NCBI GenBank assembly: GCA_963930775.1
Contig: OZ005698.1
Span: forward strand, 7,880,501 to 7,944,500
Direction: 5' to 3'
DNA: 64,000 nt
Source of the DNA: Cliona cf. orientalis
Lineage: Eukaryota > Porifera > Demospongiae > Clionaida > Clionaidae
Made by a program: the position numbers and the translations under genes. Shown in pieces: positions 13,101-22,211 of the stretch. The stretch's first letter is position 1; every line of letters starts with the position of its first letter. The notes beneath the pieces were generated by a model, which was given only the letters and a program-made list of their open reading frames with translations, was not told the origin of the DNA and searched no databases.

Positions 13101-16100
13101 GGGGCAGCACCTTCGTCGCGGGGTGTAGGGGTTGGGGCAGTTGGGCTTGGCACAGCGAACTCGACTGCAGTAGGATGGGAGAGATGAGCTAGCCGATGGC
13201 TGACTGCTGCAGCTTAGAAGGACGAACACGATCGCAAGTAGCACTTGCTGGTACATATCTGCTCTGTACATAGGGAAGAATTAGTCAAGATAGTTTGTGG
13301 TGCTCTAGGGTGCCAACACCGAGATTTAATATTGAGGTTACCTGTACAGTAAGTAGTATCACTAGATTGGAAGCAGCAACAAATATTTTTGGCCACAGTA
13401 ATCAAAATAGCCTAAAAGGCACTCTGTTCACCAACTACTCTGATAGTAAAGGAATTGTTACCGATGGTCCCCATTTTATAGCTGTGGTGAATGAGTGGGT
13501 GGATGATATGGCGAGTGACCTTGGGATTGTTGATCCTAAAGTGTAATTTATTGTCGTCCACACCTAGCTCGTAGCTTCTGCTTGATTGCTCTTAGCTTCA
13601 GTTTTCCACTGAGGATCAAGACTGCTTAATTGCATTTGTAGGTATTGCTATTTCCTGTGCATTGCACTCTGAAGACACCATAGCTCTGGAGCCCATTTTC
13701 AGTTTAGAAGTGATAAGATTTATGGCTGGAGATATCTGTGTATTCGTGCGCATGGAAATTCTTTTGTGCTGTACATAACAGTATTATTCAATGTTACGTA
13801 CATGTTGTGTTTAGTTAAGAGCTGTTATGACTGATTCAGTGAATGCAGTGTTGTCTGTATGTTCACAATTGATTAAGTCACCCATTTTCTCTCTCTCCTC
13901 CCCCTCTCCCTACCTCTCTCTTTCTCTCCCTCCCTCCCTCCCTCTCTTTCTTTCTCTCTCTCCCTCTCTCTTTTCCTTCCCCCTCCCTCCTTCCTCCCCT
14001 TCAGGATTTCCCGAGTATGTATCGTACCCTGAGTTCCGTCGTCTCTACGGAGCCCTGATGCCTGTCGGTGAGGGAGACTCCTCCATGAGCGACAAGGATA
14101 AGGCAGAGTTCATCCTCTCCTGTGCCGAGGTGGAGAAGAGCATCTATCGACTTGGTCTCAGTCGGGTGTTCTTCAGAGCCGGGACACTTGCTAAACTGGA
14201 CAGACAGGTTGAGGAGTCAACTCATGATGTCATCGTACAGTTTCAGGTGAGTCACGTTCGTGCATGTAGATACAAATATCTGATATTATCAAAATTTAAT
14301 TTTGATTTTATCCATCGCTATAATATGGCATTTACATGGTACATAATGTAATATTAAAATATTTGTGTTGCCATTTATTAGCAATAGTCACTAATAATTT
14401 TAGCTAGAAATCGATTGACTAGACTGTATGACCTTGGAATGTGGATACAGATACACCAATCAGTAGATGAGTAATGACTCATTTTTCTTTTCGTTTCCAG
14501 TGCCATTGTCGAGGTTGGCTGGCTAGACAGCGGTTTGAGAAGCGTAAGCTTCAGGAGTCGGCTGCCCTGGTGATCCAGCAGAACGTCCTCTCCTGGCTGG
14601 AGCTGAGGGAGTTCAGCTGGTGGAGGCTGTTCCTCCAGGTCAAACCAATGCTGGCGATCTGGAGGGCAGAGGAAGACATCAAGGATAGAGATGTGAGTTG
14701 GACCAGCTAAAAAGTACATGTACATGTATGTACGAATATCACTCTGAGAGAACTGAGAATAGCTGCTGGAGTTCACCGGGGAGTGTGGGGGTGGGGCTGC
14801 ATTATATTTCAGAAGGCGAAGTTGAGCATATCAACTATGGTATTGGCCTTCATTTCCAACTATAACAGCAGAATACCCACTGCGTGGGCTGTGCCATTCT
14901 ATTCTGTGTACTATAGATCTGTAACAGTGATAGTATAGTTGTTCAACAGTAAAAGTGTGTGTTACCTGTTATGGTGTAAACAACACTTTTATTAATATTA
15001 TACATGTACACATATCACAGGAGAAGATAGCCAAACTGAAGGCCAAAGTGGAGTCTCTGGAGAAGGAGAGAGATGACATGAAGGTCTTGGAAGCACAGAT
15101 GGAAGCAAAGGTAAGTAAATACCATCATTATCCATCCATATCTCAATGTCATCCCTGGTAATTTCCCCACAATATAGTAACGGAGATATTTTTCCCTCCT
15201 CTCAGGTGACACAGCTGTCCGCTCAGCTTGAGGATGTGGTGAGCTCTGCCAACGAGGCCTCAGATCTGATGGAGAATGAGCAGATGGAGAAGAGAGAGCT
15301 CGAAGAGAAACTCAATGAATCAAACGTAAGCATCATATACATGTAGTACTAAATGCTTGTAGAGGCCCTAGCTCACATACACACAAGTGAATACATTCTC
15401 TATACATGTACATGTACTTTCCATAGGCTTAGCCTGAATAATGCATGTACATAAAATGTACAATGTACTTCTCTATCTACACTCATTTACATAAACATAC
15501 ATGTACATGTGTACTCACTTATTCACACATACATAATAATGCACACACAAATTGGCAGGCACATGCCTCGGCCCTTTCCAGTGAGAACGAGCAGCTGAAG
15601 CTCCAGGTGGCAGAGATGGCCATCATAGCCCAGATCAAGCGGGGCGGGGACAGTGGACAGGACAGCAGCGAGGCCGTGCTCGAGAAGTACTACGAGGCCA
15701 AGCGAGAGCTGGAGACGCTCAAGCAGCGGGTGGGGTCAGAGTACGAGGACGAGATAGAGAGACTGACGGCGGCCAAGAAGAGCCTGGAGAAGAAGGTGGG
15801 TGTGGCTAGGCTGGCATTCATGGTGGATATGGTACAGTAGGGTAATTAGGAGAATTTAATAAAAGGGGTCCCCCTCTAGGCCATGCATGTTCAGATATGT
15901 ATAATGTGAATGGAGGGGTCTGGTGAAATATTTGCTCTGTTATCAGTTTAGCACTTCAGTAACTGTTCTAGACATGCAATGGATGGAGTCTGTAAATGTG
16001 TTATATATTTAATCTGTGCATGCATACAAATGTAGCTTGCTGATTCTGAAGGTGAGATTGAGGACATGCATAAATCTCTGAGTCAGTCGAGGAAGAAGGT

Positions 16101-19100
16101 GGCCAAGCTGGGTCAGGAGATGAACGATCTCAAGCTTCTCCTGGAGGCCCAGCAGGGACGCAACGCAGAGCTGGAGAAGAGGCAGAGAAAGTAAGAACTT
16201 CAGCACTAACACACTACATGTACATACTAGTGCGTACACAAGATCATTACATGCTGATAGTACGTATTTACATATGTAGAAAGAATTTTGACCAGAGGGG
16301 TGGCATTGATTGGACACCATTGCATGGATGATGTATAGAATACGTACCTTCTGTAGCAAAGACATATATAACTACTGTTTATTGACTGAATATACACTTT
16401 TTGGTTGGGTCTAATGAAATCAACGTGTTTGCACAGGTTTGATGCTGATCTGAATGCTGCTAAGGATGAGTCCAGCAGTGAGGTGCAGGCCAAAGCAAAG
16501 CTGGCCAGGGAGAAGGAACAGCTGCAGGTGGACTTTGCCGAACTCAAAGACAAAATCAAAGTAAGAGGAGAGGGAGACAGATCAAACTTACATGTACATA
16601 CAATACAGTCTTGTACGTACGTGTATAATTCAGGACTGATCAAGAATACACTGTGTATTGTTTCATATTTCAAGGCTGGATGGCTTAATGGCATGCTCTG
16701 ATTTTTGCAACTGGGATGATTTGTTTCCCTTTGGTTTGGGATTTGTTAGAAAAATTCATGAAATAACTTAATGCTTATACAAGTACGTGGTATCGTCTTG
16801 TACATGTAGGTGCATGTATACACTGTACATATCCAAGTACACCTACATGTATTTAGAGCCATTTCAGAGAATTTGCTATTTGATATCTTCTCGACTTACT
16901 CACTCTCAACCACTTGCAGCAACTTGAAGAAGAGAACAAGCAGATCCGCCAAGAGAAGGAAGACCTTGAATCGGAAGTTCTCTCACACACCAGCAAGACG
17001 GCTGAATCGGAGCTGACCTCTCTGAAGAGGATCAAGAGAGACATGGAGCTGAAAATTGAGGAGCTTGAGGATGAACTCGACGAAGTCAATCTCAAGTAAG
17101 ACCGTTAATTTTGGAATATGCATGCAGCAGTGTCAGTTCTCAAGGCTATACGTAATTAATATAAGTGACTCTTCCTTTTGCTGAGATTAGGTTTGCCTGA
17201 GCAGGCAATGGGATGGTTGCCCCTTAGGTTTGGGATTGGTAGTAGAGGATGAACCTACTGAATTCGTACACTTTATATACAGTAACATACAATGCTTGAT
17301 ATATAATATATATGTTCACTCGTCCATGTGAAAAGACAGTATAATGGTACATGTATGTAAGATACGCATCATTTACTGAGCTCTATACAGAGCAGAATAC
17401 TCAGGAATTCCTGTTAACTGCCTCATTCGTTTTGTGTCTATTCAGATTGGACACTCTTCAGCAGTCGAAGGCTCGTCTGGAGCTGTCCAATCAGACGCTC
17501 AAGCAGCAGCACCAGAAGGAGCTGGAGGGAAGAGAAGAGGAGGTGGAGCAAGTCAGAACAGCCATGAATAAGAAACTCAAAGCACTCAGCCAGCAGCTGG
17601 AAGACATGCACGAAGAGAAGCAAGCTGCTGTGAAGGTAAGCAAATTTACCATGGATTGGTAAGGGGTCGCCACGAGCGTCGGTACGAAGGTGGTATGGGT
17701 CGTCACCATTTGATTGGTAAAGGGTCGCCACAATCCCTGATTATTAATGTATTGGGATTGTCATACCTGTAGGTGACTATGTACTTCTTTAACTTGTGTA
17801 GGCTCGTCGTGACATGGAGAGAGAGCTGATCGAGTTTCAGAGCAAAATGGCGGACCCTGAGATGGAGAAGAAGCTACGCAAACAGGTCAAGAAGTACAAG
17901 GCTCTCTTGGAAGACACTCAGAGTGAGCTCGACCGCTTGAAGGACTCACGAGGCAACTCTGCCATTGTTAAATCGCTGAGGAACCAGCTAGAGGACCTTC
18001 AGGCCAGCGAGACGTCGGCCAACAAGGCTCAGAAGAGACTGCAGGCGGAGATGGACGAGATGATCATACAGAATGATGAACTATCAAGAACCAAGATCGA
18101 GGTACGTGTTGTAAAATTAATGCCGAAGATTAAATATAGTTTTTGAAGCAGTGTGCACGCACACATGTTTTGTTGAACCTGATACTAAACTTCTGTTATG
18201 TGTAGATTTCTATATCTAATACACATAGGTTTTGGATGACATTCCATACACTGTTTAGGAGGTTTCTATGTGATTTAGAAGGCTGAAGGGCTCTGTGTAC
18301 AATCCCGAGTGAAATGAGGGTTCTACTGAGCCCTGAGGTCTTCTAAATCACATACGTAGAAGCCAACTAAATAGTGTCTAACAATTATTGCAACAATGCC
18401 CAAAAGCTTGACATACAAACTGCTGCCTAGCAACAGCCCTAACCAAAGGCAATTTTTACAAGTGTTTTTATAATATTATTATGAGATATTATATAACTTC
18501 TGCTTGGTCCAATCAGATTTCATTATTTATTACAACTAGGATCTAAATAATAATATTAATTTTGCTCTCTTTTACTATCAATTTGCGATAGAACAGCCAG
18601 TTAGGAATTTGAACTTTGTTTTATTCACAGCTTGAGAACCGTGTTTCTGACCTCGTTCGTGAGAAAGAGGACATGGAGGGTCGCCTGGAGGACGACCAGG
18701 ACGAGATAGAAGAGCTGCTAGAGAAGCAGAGGGCTCACATCTCCCACACCTCCTCCCTGCAGTCTCAGCTCAACGAGGCCACCATTCAGATAGGAGAACT
18801 GGAGGAGAGCAAGATAGCTCTAGAGAGCAGGGTAGGTGGACTAGGCTTTTATACCTATGGATGACCTGAATAATAATTATTGCGATCGTCTATATTATAT
18901 CATATACTGGATAGATTGAGTACACTTACATATATACCTGCATGTATGTACGTGACCAATAATAATGGATTTGTACATAATTATTTGCATGATTGTGTAA
19001 TACATTATATGATGTGCACTGTTGTTGACCAGTACACCCACTACTACTAACCACTAACCCACACTGCTATGATGAACGACTGATGCATTGGAGCAAGTTA

Positions 19101-21154
19101 CAATAATATAATTGTTTTAATTTCTTCAGATTGACGAGATGATGGGCAAGATATCTGAGCTTGAGAGTGGAGTGAACAGACATCAATATGAAGCCAGTGA
19201 ACTCAAGGTACAATCTGACTCAACACAGTCTTTATCAACGTAGGCTAAGGATAGCATAGAAGTAGCCTTAATCAAGCAATATTGTTCTCCCCAAGAGAAA
19301 TTTAAAGCATAATAGGAGAAGGCATGGTGTGGGTGGAGCCTGTAGCCACATCAAAGCTTTTGGGTTATCCATCCCCCACATCAAAGGGAATTTTGTACCG
19401 AAGGCTTGTTATCTGCGTAGACTAAGTTAGTCTAGTAGAGAGAGTAGCCTTGATGAAGCAATTACATTTGAATACAGGTGAAAGAACTAGAGCAGAAGCT
19501 GGAACTTGAGCGATCGACGGCTCGTCGTCATGAGGCACAGATCAACCGTCTACGGCACCAGCTGGAGAGAGCACAGGAGGAGAAGAGTGAGGATGTCACC
19601 CACAAGAACAGCGACGCACTCAGGAGAATGCAGAAACAGCTGAGGGACCTGAGAAATGACCTCCAGGAGGCAGAGAGAAGGGAACAAGATGCACTCAAGA
19701 AGAAGAGAAATGCGGTGAGTGACATTTTGAATGTTAATATGTACTTGCTGTTTTAGAGCTGCATGTACATGTACAATCATGTACATGTAGTTATCAGTCT
19801 GTGTGAACAATGGTGTATGTCCAATAGTGTTTAATAATAAATTAGTTATAGGCTCAAACTCCCCCCCCCCCCCCTCTTATTATCCCAAACTCACCTGCCC
19901 TGCTTGAGGTATGCCTAAAAGAAACACTGGCATTATATATACAGTCGATATTGAATCCAAGAATGCCAGTATGAGAAACCTATCCATCCATCCACAGCTT
20001 TATTATGTGATCATGCTGGTCTATACTTGTAGGAGGGGCGTGTGGAGGAGCTTGAAGCTCAGATGGAGAGCAGCAAGGCGGACCTCAAGTCAGCCCAGAA
20101 GAGGATAGACACTCTACACAGTGCTCTGAAAGGTCACGAGGACTTTAGCGGAGACGAGACTAGAGAATTTGACGAGACCTACGGGGATGAAGATGACCTC
20201 AGCTCCACAGGCAGTAGCTACAAAATCGGAGACTATTACGATGACGATGATTTGAGCGGACTATCGGATGAAGAGGGTAGCGGGCTACGCCTTGATATTC
20301 CGTCCAGTTCGCGTACACGCACATGGGAGAGGTCCACTCGTTCAAGGTCACGAGAGCTATCACCAATTATCGATGAGGAGGAGTTTTCTTCGTCATACGG
20401 AAGCCGGCGAAGAAACCGCTCTGGAGGCAGTGACGAGGTGAAAGGGAGAGAGAAGCGGAGAAGTAGTTTTGAAGAGGATACTACTTCATGGAGTCGCCGA
20501 AGAAAGAGCTCAGATCTTGATGACGATGATGTGTCAGCAGTTAGCAGGCGTAGAAGACAGAGAGAATTAGACAATGAAGACTTGGACGATAAAAAGCCAA
20601 CATCGAGAACTGCGGTGCGGAGAAGTAGTTTCGATGATACGGAGTCGAAGAGAAGTGATCGGTACAAGATCGGTAGTGATGACGAGCCTTCGACTAGGCG
20701 AAGGAGATCGATATCAAAGGACAAAGAAGAAGAACCAACAACCACTAGTAGAAAATCAAAAGCCAAGAAGCTTGCCGATGATGACGACTCTGACGACGCT
20801 GATTTGGAAGAACTTCTGAGGAAGCAGAAAGAGAGGGTGCGCTCTCTGATAGACGACGATGACGTCTACAAGGCAAGTAGCTCAATTCGTCGATCGAGCG
20901 GGACCGCCTCCACTGGTGGTGACGATGATACCTCACCTAAGCGAAATAGGAGAGCAGACGTTAGCCCAGGGTCGAGTCCACGCCACGAAACAAAGATCAA
21001 TGGAACTGCGAAGAAGGGGAGCGATAGCAGAGAGGGCTCGGAGGAGCCTTCCGAAGGATCGAAAGTGAGCAGACGACGGCGACAGAGACAGAGAACTATT
21101 GAGCTACTAACTTCACCAGAACATCAGGCTATCAAATCGAATGGAGTAAAGTAG
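2390..21154 (+). CDS. MYO18: Unconventional myosin class XVIII heavy chain (5'-partial, 24 exons)
   Basis: Exons: 2390-2452, 2672-2848, 3082-3292, 4222-4364, 5045-5215, 6378-6522, 6967-7556, 7988-8298, 8473-8659, 9126-9354, 14005-14246, 14501-14692, 15021-15110, 15206-15325, 15559-15795, 16036-16190, 16437-16560, 16920-17095, 17446-17635, 17802-18101, 18631-18831, 19130-19207, 19478-19714, 20033-21154. All introns are GT-AG and phases match throughout: 1,896 codons plus TAG. Counting from the first residue in the window: the MYO18-type pre-motor segment (DEDIEKANPSQYDKVEDL), P-loop GLSGSGKT at 121-128 (DNA 3202-3225), switch I area with ATR at 175-177 in place of SSR, switch II DMPGFQ at 424-429, motor to ~823, one degenerate IQ neck at ~824-887, coiled coil ~888-1560, and a Ser/Arg/Asp-rich tail to 1896. 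Family knowledge: MYO18 proteins bind actin but have little or no ATPase and co-assemble with myosin II. The start codon, and any PDZ or KE-rich region, lie outside the window. Confidence 0.95.
4140..4210 (+). repeat. CT-rich polypyrimidine tract before myosin exon 4
   Basis: A nearly pure CTCTCT tract directly upstream of the splice acceptor at 4221. Similar expanded tracts precede the exons at 6378 (6317-6375) and 14005 (13887-14003), and shorter ones sit near 6107-6130 and 6783-6822. They probably serve as oversized polypyrimidine tracts. The Ser/Leu-rich open frames across them are not genes. Confidence 0.8.
8302..8361 (+). repeat. GA-rich purine tract after the myosin exon 8 donor
   Basis: Directly after the donor at 8299 the intron reads as GAGA/GGGAGA for about 60 bases. 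It is complementary to the CT tracts that precede exons 4, 6 and 11 of the same gene. Confidence 0.8.
9799..9804 (+). promoter_or_regulatory. TATA box of the first nested VWC-like gene
   Basis: TATAAA lies 77 bases upstream of the ATG at 9876, inside a block (about 9740-9875) that is conserved in the duplicate at 11210-11352. This marks a promoter internal to the myosin intron. Confidence 0.65.
9876..10577 (+). CDS. Secreted Cys-rich VWC-like protein, nested in the myosin intron (paralogue A)
   Basis: An intronless 233-residue frame. The N-terminus (MKAFGLLFFPLFLSTAASVA) is a typical signal peptide. One short Cys module follows at ~29-56 (CLDCGLTCPTPLC ... GECCPSC). Next comes a von Willebrand factor type C-like domain at ~60-138 (CKFKGCVQFLG ... 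CCTVYDYGVPEDEC), then a Cys-containing C-terminal domain ending in VGCDIYVE. The start fits the signal peptide, and a TATA box lies 77 bp upstream. Family knowledge: VWC modules occur in extracellular matrix and BMP-binding proteins, but the ligand here is unknown. It lies wholly inside myosin intron 10 on the same strand and is closely similar to the gene at 11353. One Cys of the ECC(x)nC motif is changed (CCTVYDY against CCATCDY in the duplicate), so a disulfide may be missing. Confidence 0.85.
   Translation: MKAFGLLFFPLFLSTAASVAINHDSEVKHCLDCGLTCPTPLCADPVFVEGECCPSCENSQCKFKGCVQFLGEPGSKTVQWKPDGCTTCKCADDYPLCSKVLCLYLNHPGRVDPCIGLPRITSPTECCTVYDYGVPEDECVVVPSYSLTYQVGVKDYMSDSDCSVMLTFHRCDKRGYLDKNGRRYQCNPVMGQLSGKLSGESCGALTELAYEDVVKCKATRNDNLDVGCDIYVE
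10721..10843 (-). pseudogene. Fossil 3' end of the minus-strand VWC repeat gene
   Basis: On the minus strand this stretch matches the last ~40 codons of the gene at 12261-13256 (VINFEK, then LCKAT, TRCKIVQDND and IITGCDLF), with substitutions, a lost Cys and an earlier TAA. There is no upstream coding part: homology ends at 10843, where the second tandem copy of the neighbouring gene's 5' flank starts. It is therefore the truncated edge of the duplicated segment and not a gene. Confidence 0.8.
11275..11280 (+). promoter_or_regulatory. TATA box of the second nested VWC-like gene
   Basis: TATAAA lies 78 bases upstream of the ATG at 11353 and is the exact counterpart of the box at 9799. It was preserved through the tandem duplication. 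Confidence 0.65.
11353..12048 (+). CDS. Secreted Cys-rich VWC-like protein, nested in the myosin intron (paralogue B)
   Basis: An intronless 231-residue frame. The open frame extends upstream to 11212, but I chose the ATG at 11353 because it begins a signal peptide (MKVLGLLFSLLFLSTADSTA), aligns with the paralogue's ATG and sits 78 bp after a TATA box. Layout matches the gene at 9876: one short Cys module (CALPSCPRPLC ... GECCPSC), a VWC-like domain (CKFEGCVQFLG ... CCATCDYGIPEDEC) and a C-terminal domain (CSVVLTFHRCDKRGY ... VGCDIYVE). The two proteins are most alike in the VWC and C-terminal parts and differ most just after the signal peptide and around 11630-11700. The product is predicted to be extracellular; its function is unknown. 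Confidence 0.85.
   Translation: MKVLGLLFSLLFLSTADSTAIGQFNPPIACALPSCPRPLCANPVFIEGECCPSCENSQCKFEGCVQFLGEPGSMTMQWKPDGCTTCVCADDHALCYGLGCPPHYPASDNPCFGHPQVTSPSECCATCDYGIPEDECAIVPDYSLTYQLGVEEYQSYGSGCSVVLTFHRCDKRGYMDRNGQRYQCNPVMGQLSRKLSGGSCGALTELAYKDVVKCKATRNNNLDVGCDIYVE
12261..13256 (-). CDS. Secreted protein with five 27-residue Cys repeats plus a VWC-like domain, antisense in the myosin intron
   Basis: A 331-residue single-exon coding frame on the strand opposite to the host gene. It has a signal peptide (MYQQVLLAIVFVLLSCSS). Five consecutive 27-residue repeats follow at ~30-164, of the form CSxVxCxKPxCPNPxTPPGxCCPxCPD. Then come a VWC-like domain (CKFKGCVNFQSNG ... CCPSCDFGVPDDTC) and a C-terminal domain ending in TGCDLFVK. 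The last ~170 residues are homologous to the two plus-strand neighbours, which carry only one Cys repeat. An in-frame ATG exists at 13271, but it overlaps a good splice acceptor. A 78-base 5'-UTR intron (13264-13341, GT-AG) would remove it, so I prefer 13256. The product is predicted to be a secreted matrix or ligand-binding protein. Confidence 0.85.
   Translation of the reverse strand: MYQQVLLAIVFVLLSCSSQPSASSSLPSYCSRVRCAKPNCPNPYTPRRRCCPVCPDCSRVWCKKPMCPNPITLPGKCCPECPDCSAVLCLKPDCPNPITPPGECCPECPDCSVVLCKKPTCPNPVTPPGECCPQCPDCSAVLCPRPLCANPTLRPGECCPTCDDSNCKFKGCVNFQSNGEARWSPTPCLICICNEELNQQFCATIDCIFLTKKDCFGYPVVTRPNECCPSCDFGVPDDTCKLVPQVFGRQNITVSATPGTRSCSKTVVERTCDKFAFRSKGKKFRCDPVEGKRVINFEKRCPLCKATYTDVTRCKIVQDDDIITGCDLFVK
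12765..13169 (-). repeat. Five tandem 81-bp coding repeats (Cys module)
   Basis: Five in-frame 81-base units encode the CS-V-C-KP-CPNP-TPPG-CCP-CPD module. Units 2-4 are the most alike, which suggests recent internal duplication. The last unit (CPRPLCANP) is the one shared with the single-module paralogues at 9876 and 11353. Confidence 0.85.
13264..13341 (-). other. Probable 5'-UTR intron of the antisense VWC gene
   Basis: On the minus strand, ACAG|GTAACC is the donor (GT at 13341-13340) and TATGTACAG the acceptor (AG at 13265-13264). The resulting 78-base intron would remove the first of two in-frame ATGs and leave the ATG at 13256. This is inferred from splice signals only. A TATAAA on the minus strand at 13480-13475 could be the promoter. 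Confidence 0.45.
18248..18377. mobile_element. Short foldback (MITE-like) element in a myosin intron
   Basis: Imperfect inverted repeats of about 45-50 bases: the left arm contains ATGTGATTTAGAAGG, and the right arm contains its complement around 18325-18360. They face each other over a short loop in the intron between the exons ending 18101 and starting 18631. No coding capacity and no clear target duplication seen. Confidence 0.5.
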
Positions 21155-21294
21155 AATTAATTTGTGATTTGTGTATTAATAATATTATTATTGTGCAGAT
21201 TGGTTATGATTATTATTATGATTGTTGTACAAGTGTATTATGTTTTGACTAACTACTATAATACAATTATCATCAGGTGTGTTTTAATAATAAT

Positions 21295-21300
21295 AATAAA
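21295..21300 (+). terminator. Candidate poly(A) signal of the myosin gene
   Basis: AATAAA 141 bases after the stop codon at 21152-21154, within an AT-rich trinucleotide stretch. The motif could also occur by chance in such sequence. Confidence 0.4.
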
Positions 21301-21932
21301 ATATAATTATTATTACTGTTGTATGCAAGCTTCCCAAACCACGTCGCCACATCAAATTGATGCAATTATTATTAAATTTTAATACGTTAGAGCTTATGGA
21401 TCCTATTATAGGCTGATTCGGTAGCTAGACTGTCATGTAACCATTGAGTGTTCTGGTATTATTATTCCCAACAGGATGAATTATGCACTTTGTACTAGGT
21501 GTCGTGCATGACATGACCGATGGCATGCATAATATTATTTCCCAACACAGGTAATTGAATGCATAGCCATTACTTCATTTTCCCCAACAGTATGACCTTA
21601 TGACCTTAATTAGCACTAGCCTCCCACATGCATCATGAATAATTAACCATAATCATCTTGCTACGTAGCTACATACCATACATCATCTAAAAATAATTAG
21701 TTTCACGGCAGCTAGGTGCCTAGCACAACGATTAGCATAATATTGAGAGCTAGAGGAGGAAGGATCGAGGCTGAGGGAGTATACATGTGCATTCAATTGC
21801 TTAATGAATTTAATACGCTATCAAGTTTGAGAGCAAATAATATCATACTATAGCTAGTCGAGAGATTGTGGCTAGCGAGACTAGTCGAGAGAAGATCGAT
21901 AAGAATCTCTCGACAATAGGCTAGTGTTGGTA

Positions 21933-22060
21933 TTGTTGCGGTATAGATTGTGTAGAGGTTAACGGGGGCGTTTAATACTTCTGCATGGTCAACCTCTCCC
22001 TTCCTCGTTTCCACGCCTCCTGACACCAGAGAGTCTGCACTGGAAACAAGGCAGACAAGG
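21933..22060 (+). promoter_or_regulatory. Shared upstream block of beta-helix copy 1
   Basis: This block (containing CACGCCTCCTGACACCAGAG and a GGAAACAAGGCAGACA motif) is repeated, well conserved, at 26464-26590 before the third copy. It is absent before the second. It is either a retained promoter or enhancer or simply part of the duplicated unit. Confidence 0.5.
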
Positions 22061-22134
22061 ACTGTACTAATTATTCATTTCCCAACGGATTACATCACGA
22101 AAGGTGTTAATTAATATTATATAATCGGTGAGGG

Positions 22135-22141
22135 TACAAAA
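22135..22141 (+). promoter_or_regulatory. TATA-like TACAAAA box of beta-helix copy 1
   Basis: TACAAAA lies 77 bases upstream of the ATG at 22212. The same motif lies at 24432-24438 (79 bases before the ATG at 24511) and at 26703-26709 (58 bases before the ATG at 26761). Conserved position in all three copies suggests a core promoter element. Confidence 0.5.
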
Positions 22142-22211
22142 GGGTCACCATTGTTTCATTGTGTACCAAATAATAATTTACTACGCTGCTCAAAGATCAG
22201 GCCACGAGAAA

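Larger units (their letters stand above)
21155..22211. other. Intergenic region between the myosin and beta-helix genes
   Basis: No gene seen. An AATAAA at 21295-21300 follows the myosin stop and is a candidate poly(A) signal. The stretch 21933-22060 is repeated upstream of the third beta-helix copy (26464-26590), in direct orientation. A short block at 21754-21784 recurs inverted at 26337-26372. Confidence 0.6.

Noticed and set aside
12303..13128. Plus-strand open frames (129 and 150 codons) opposite the Cys-repeat gene
   Set aside because: They are antisense shadows of the minus-strand gene, whose Cys spacing, signal peptide and homology to neighbours are clear.
20236..20766. 176-codon minus-strand frame opposite the myosin tail
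   Set aside because: Ser/Leu-rich shadow of the Ser/Arg/Asp-rich tail exon; no independent signals.
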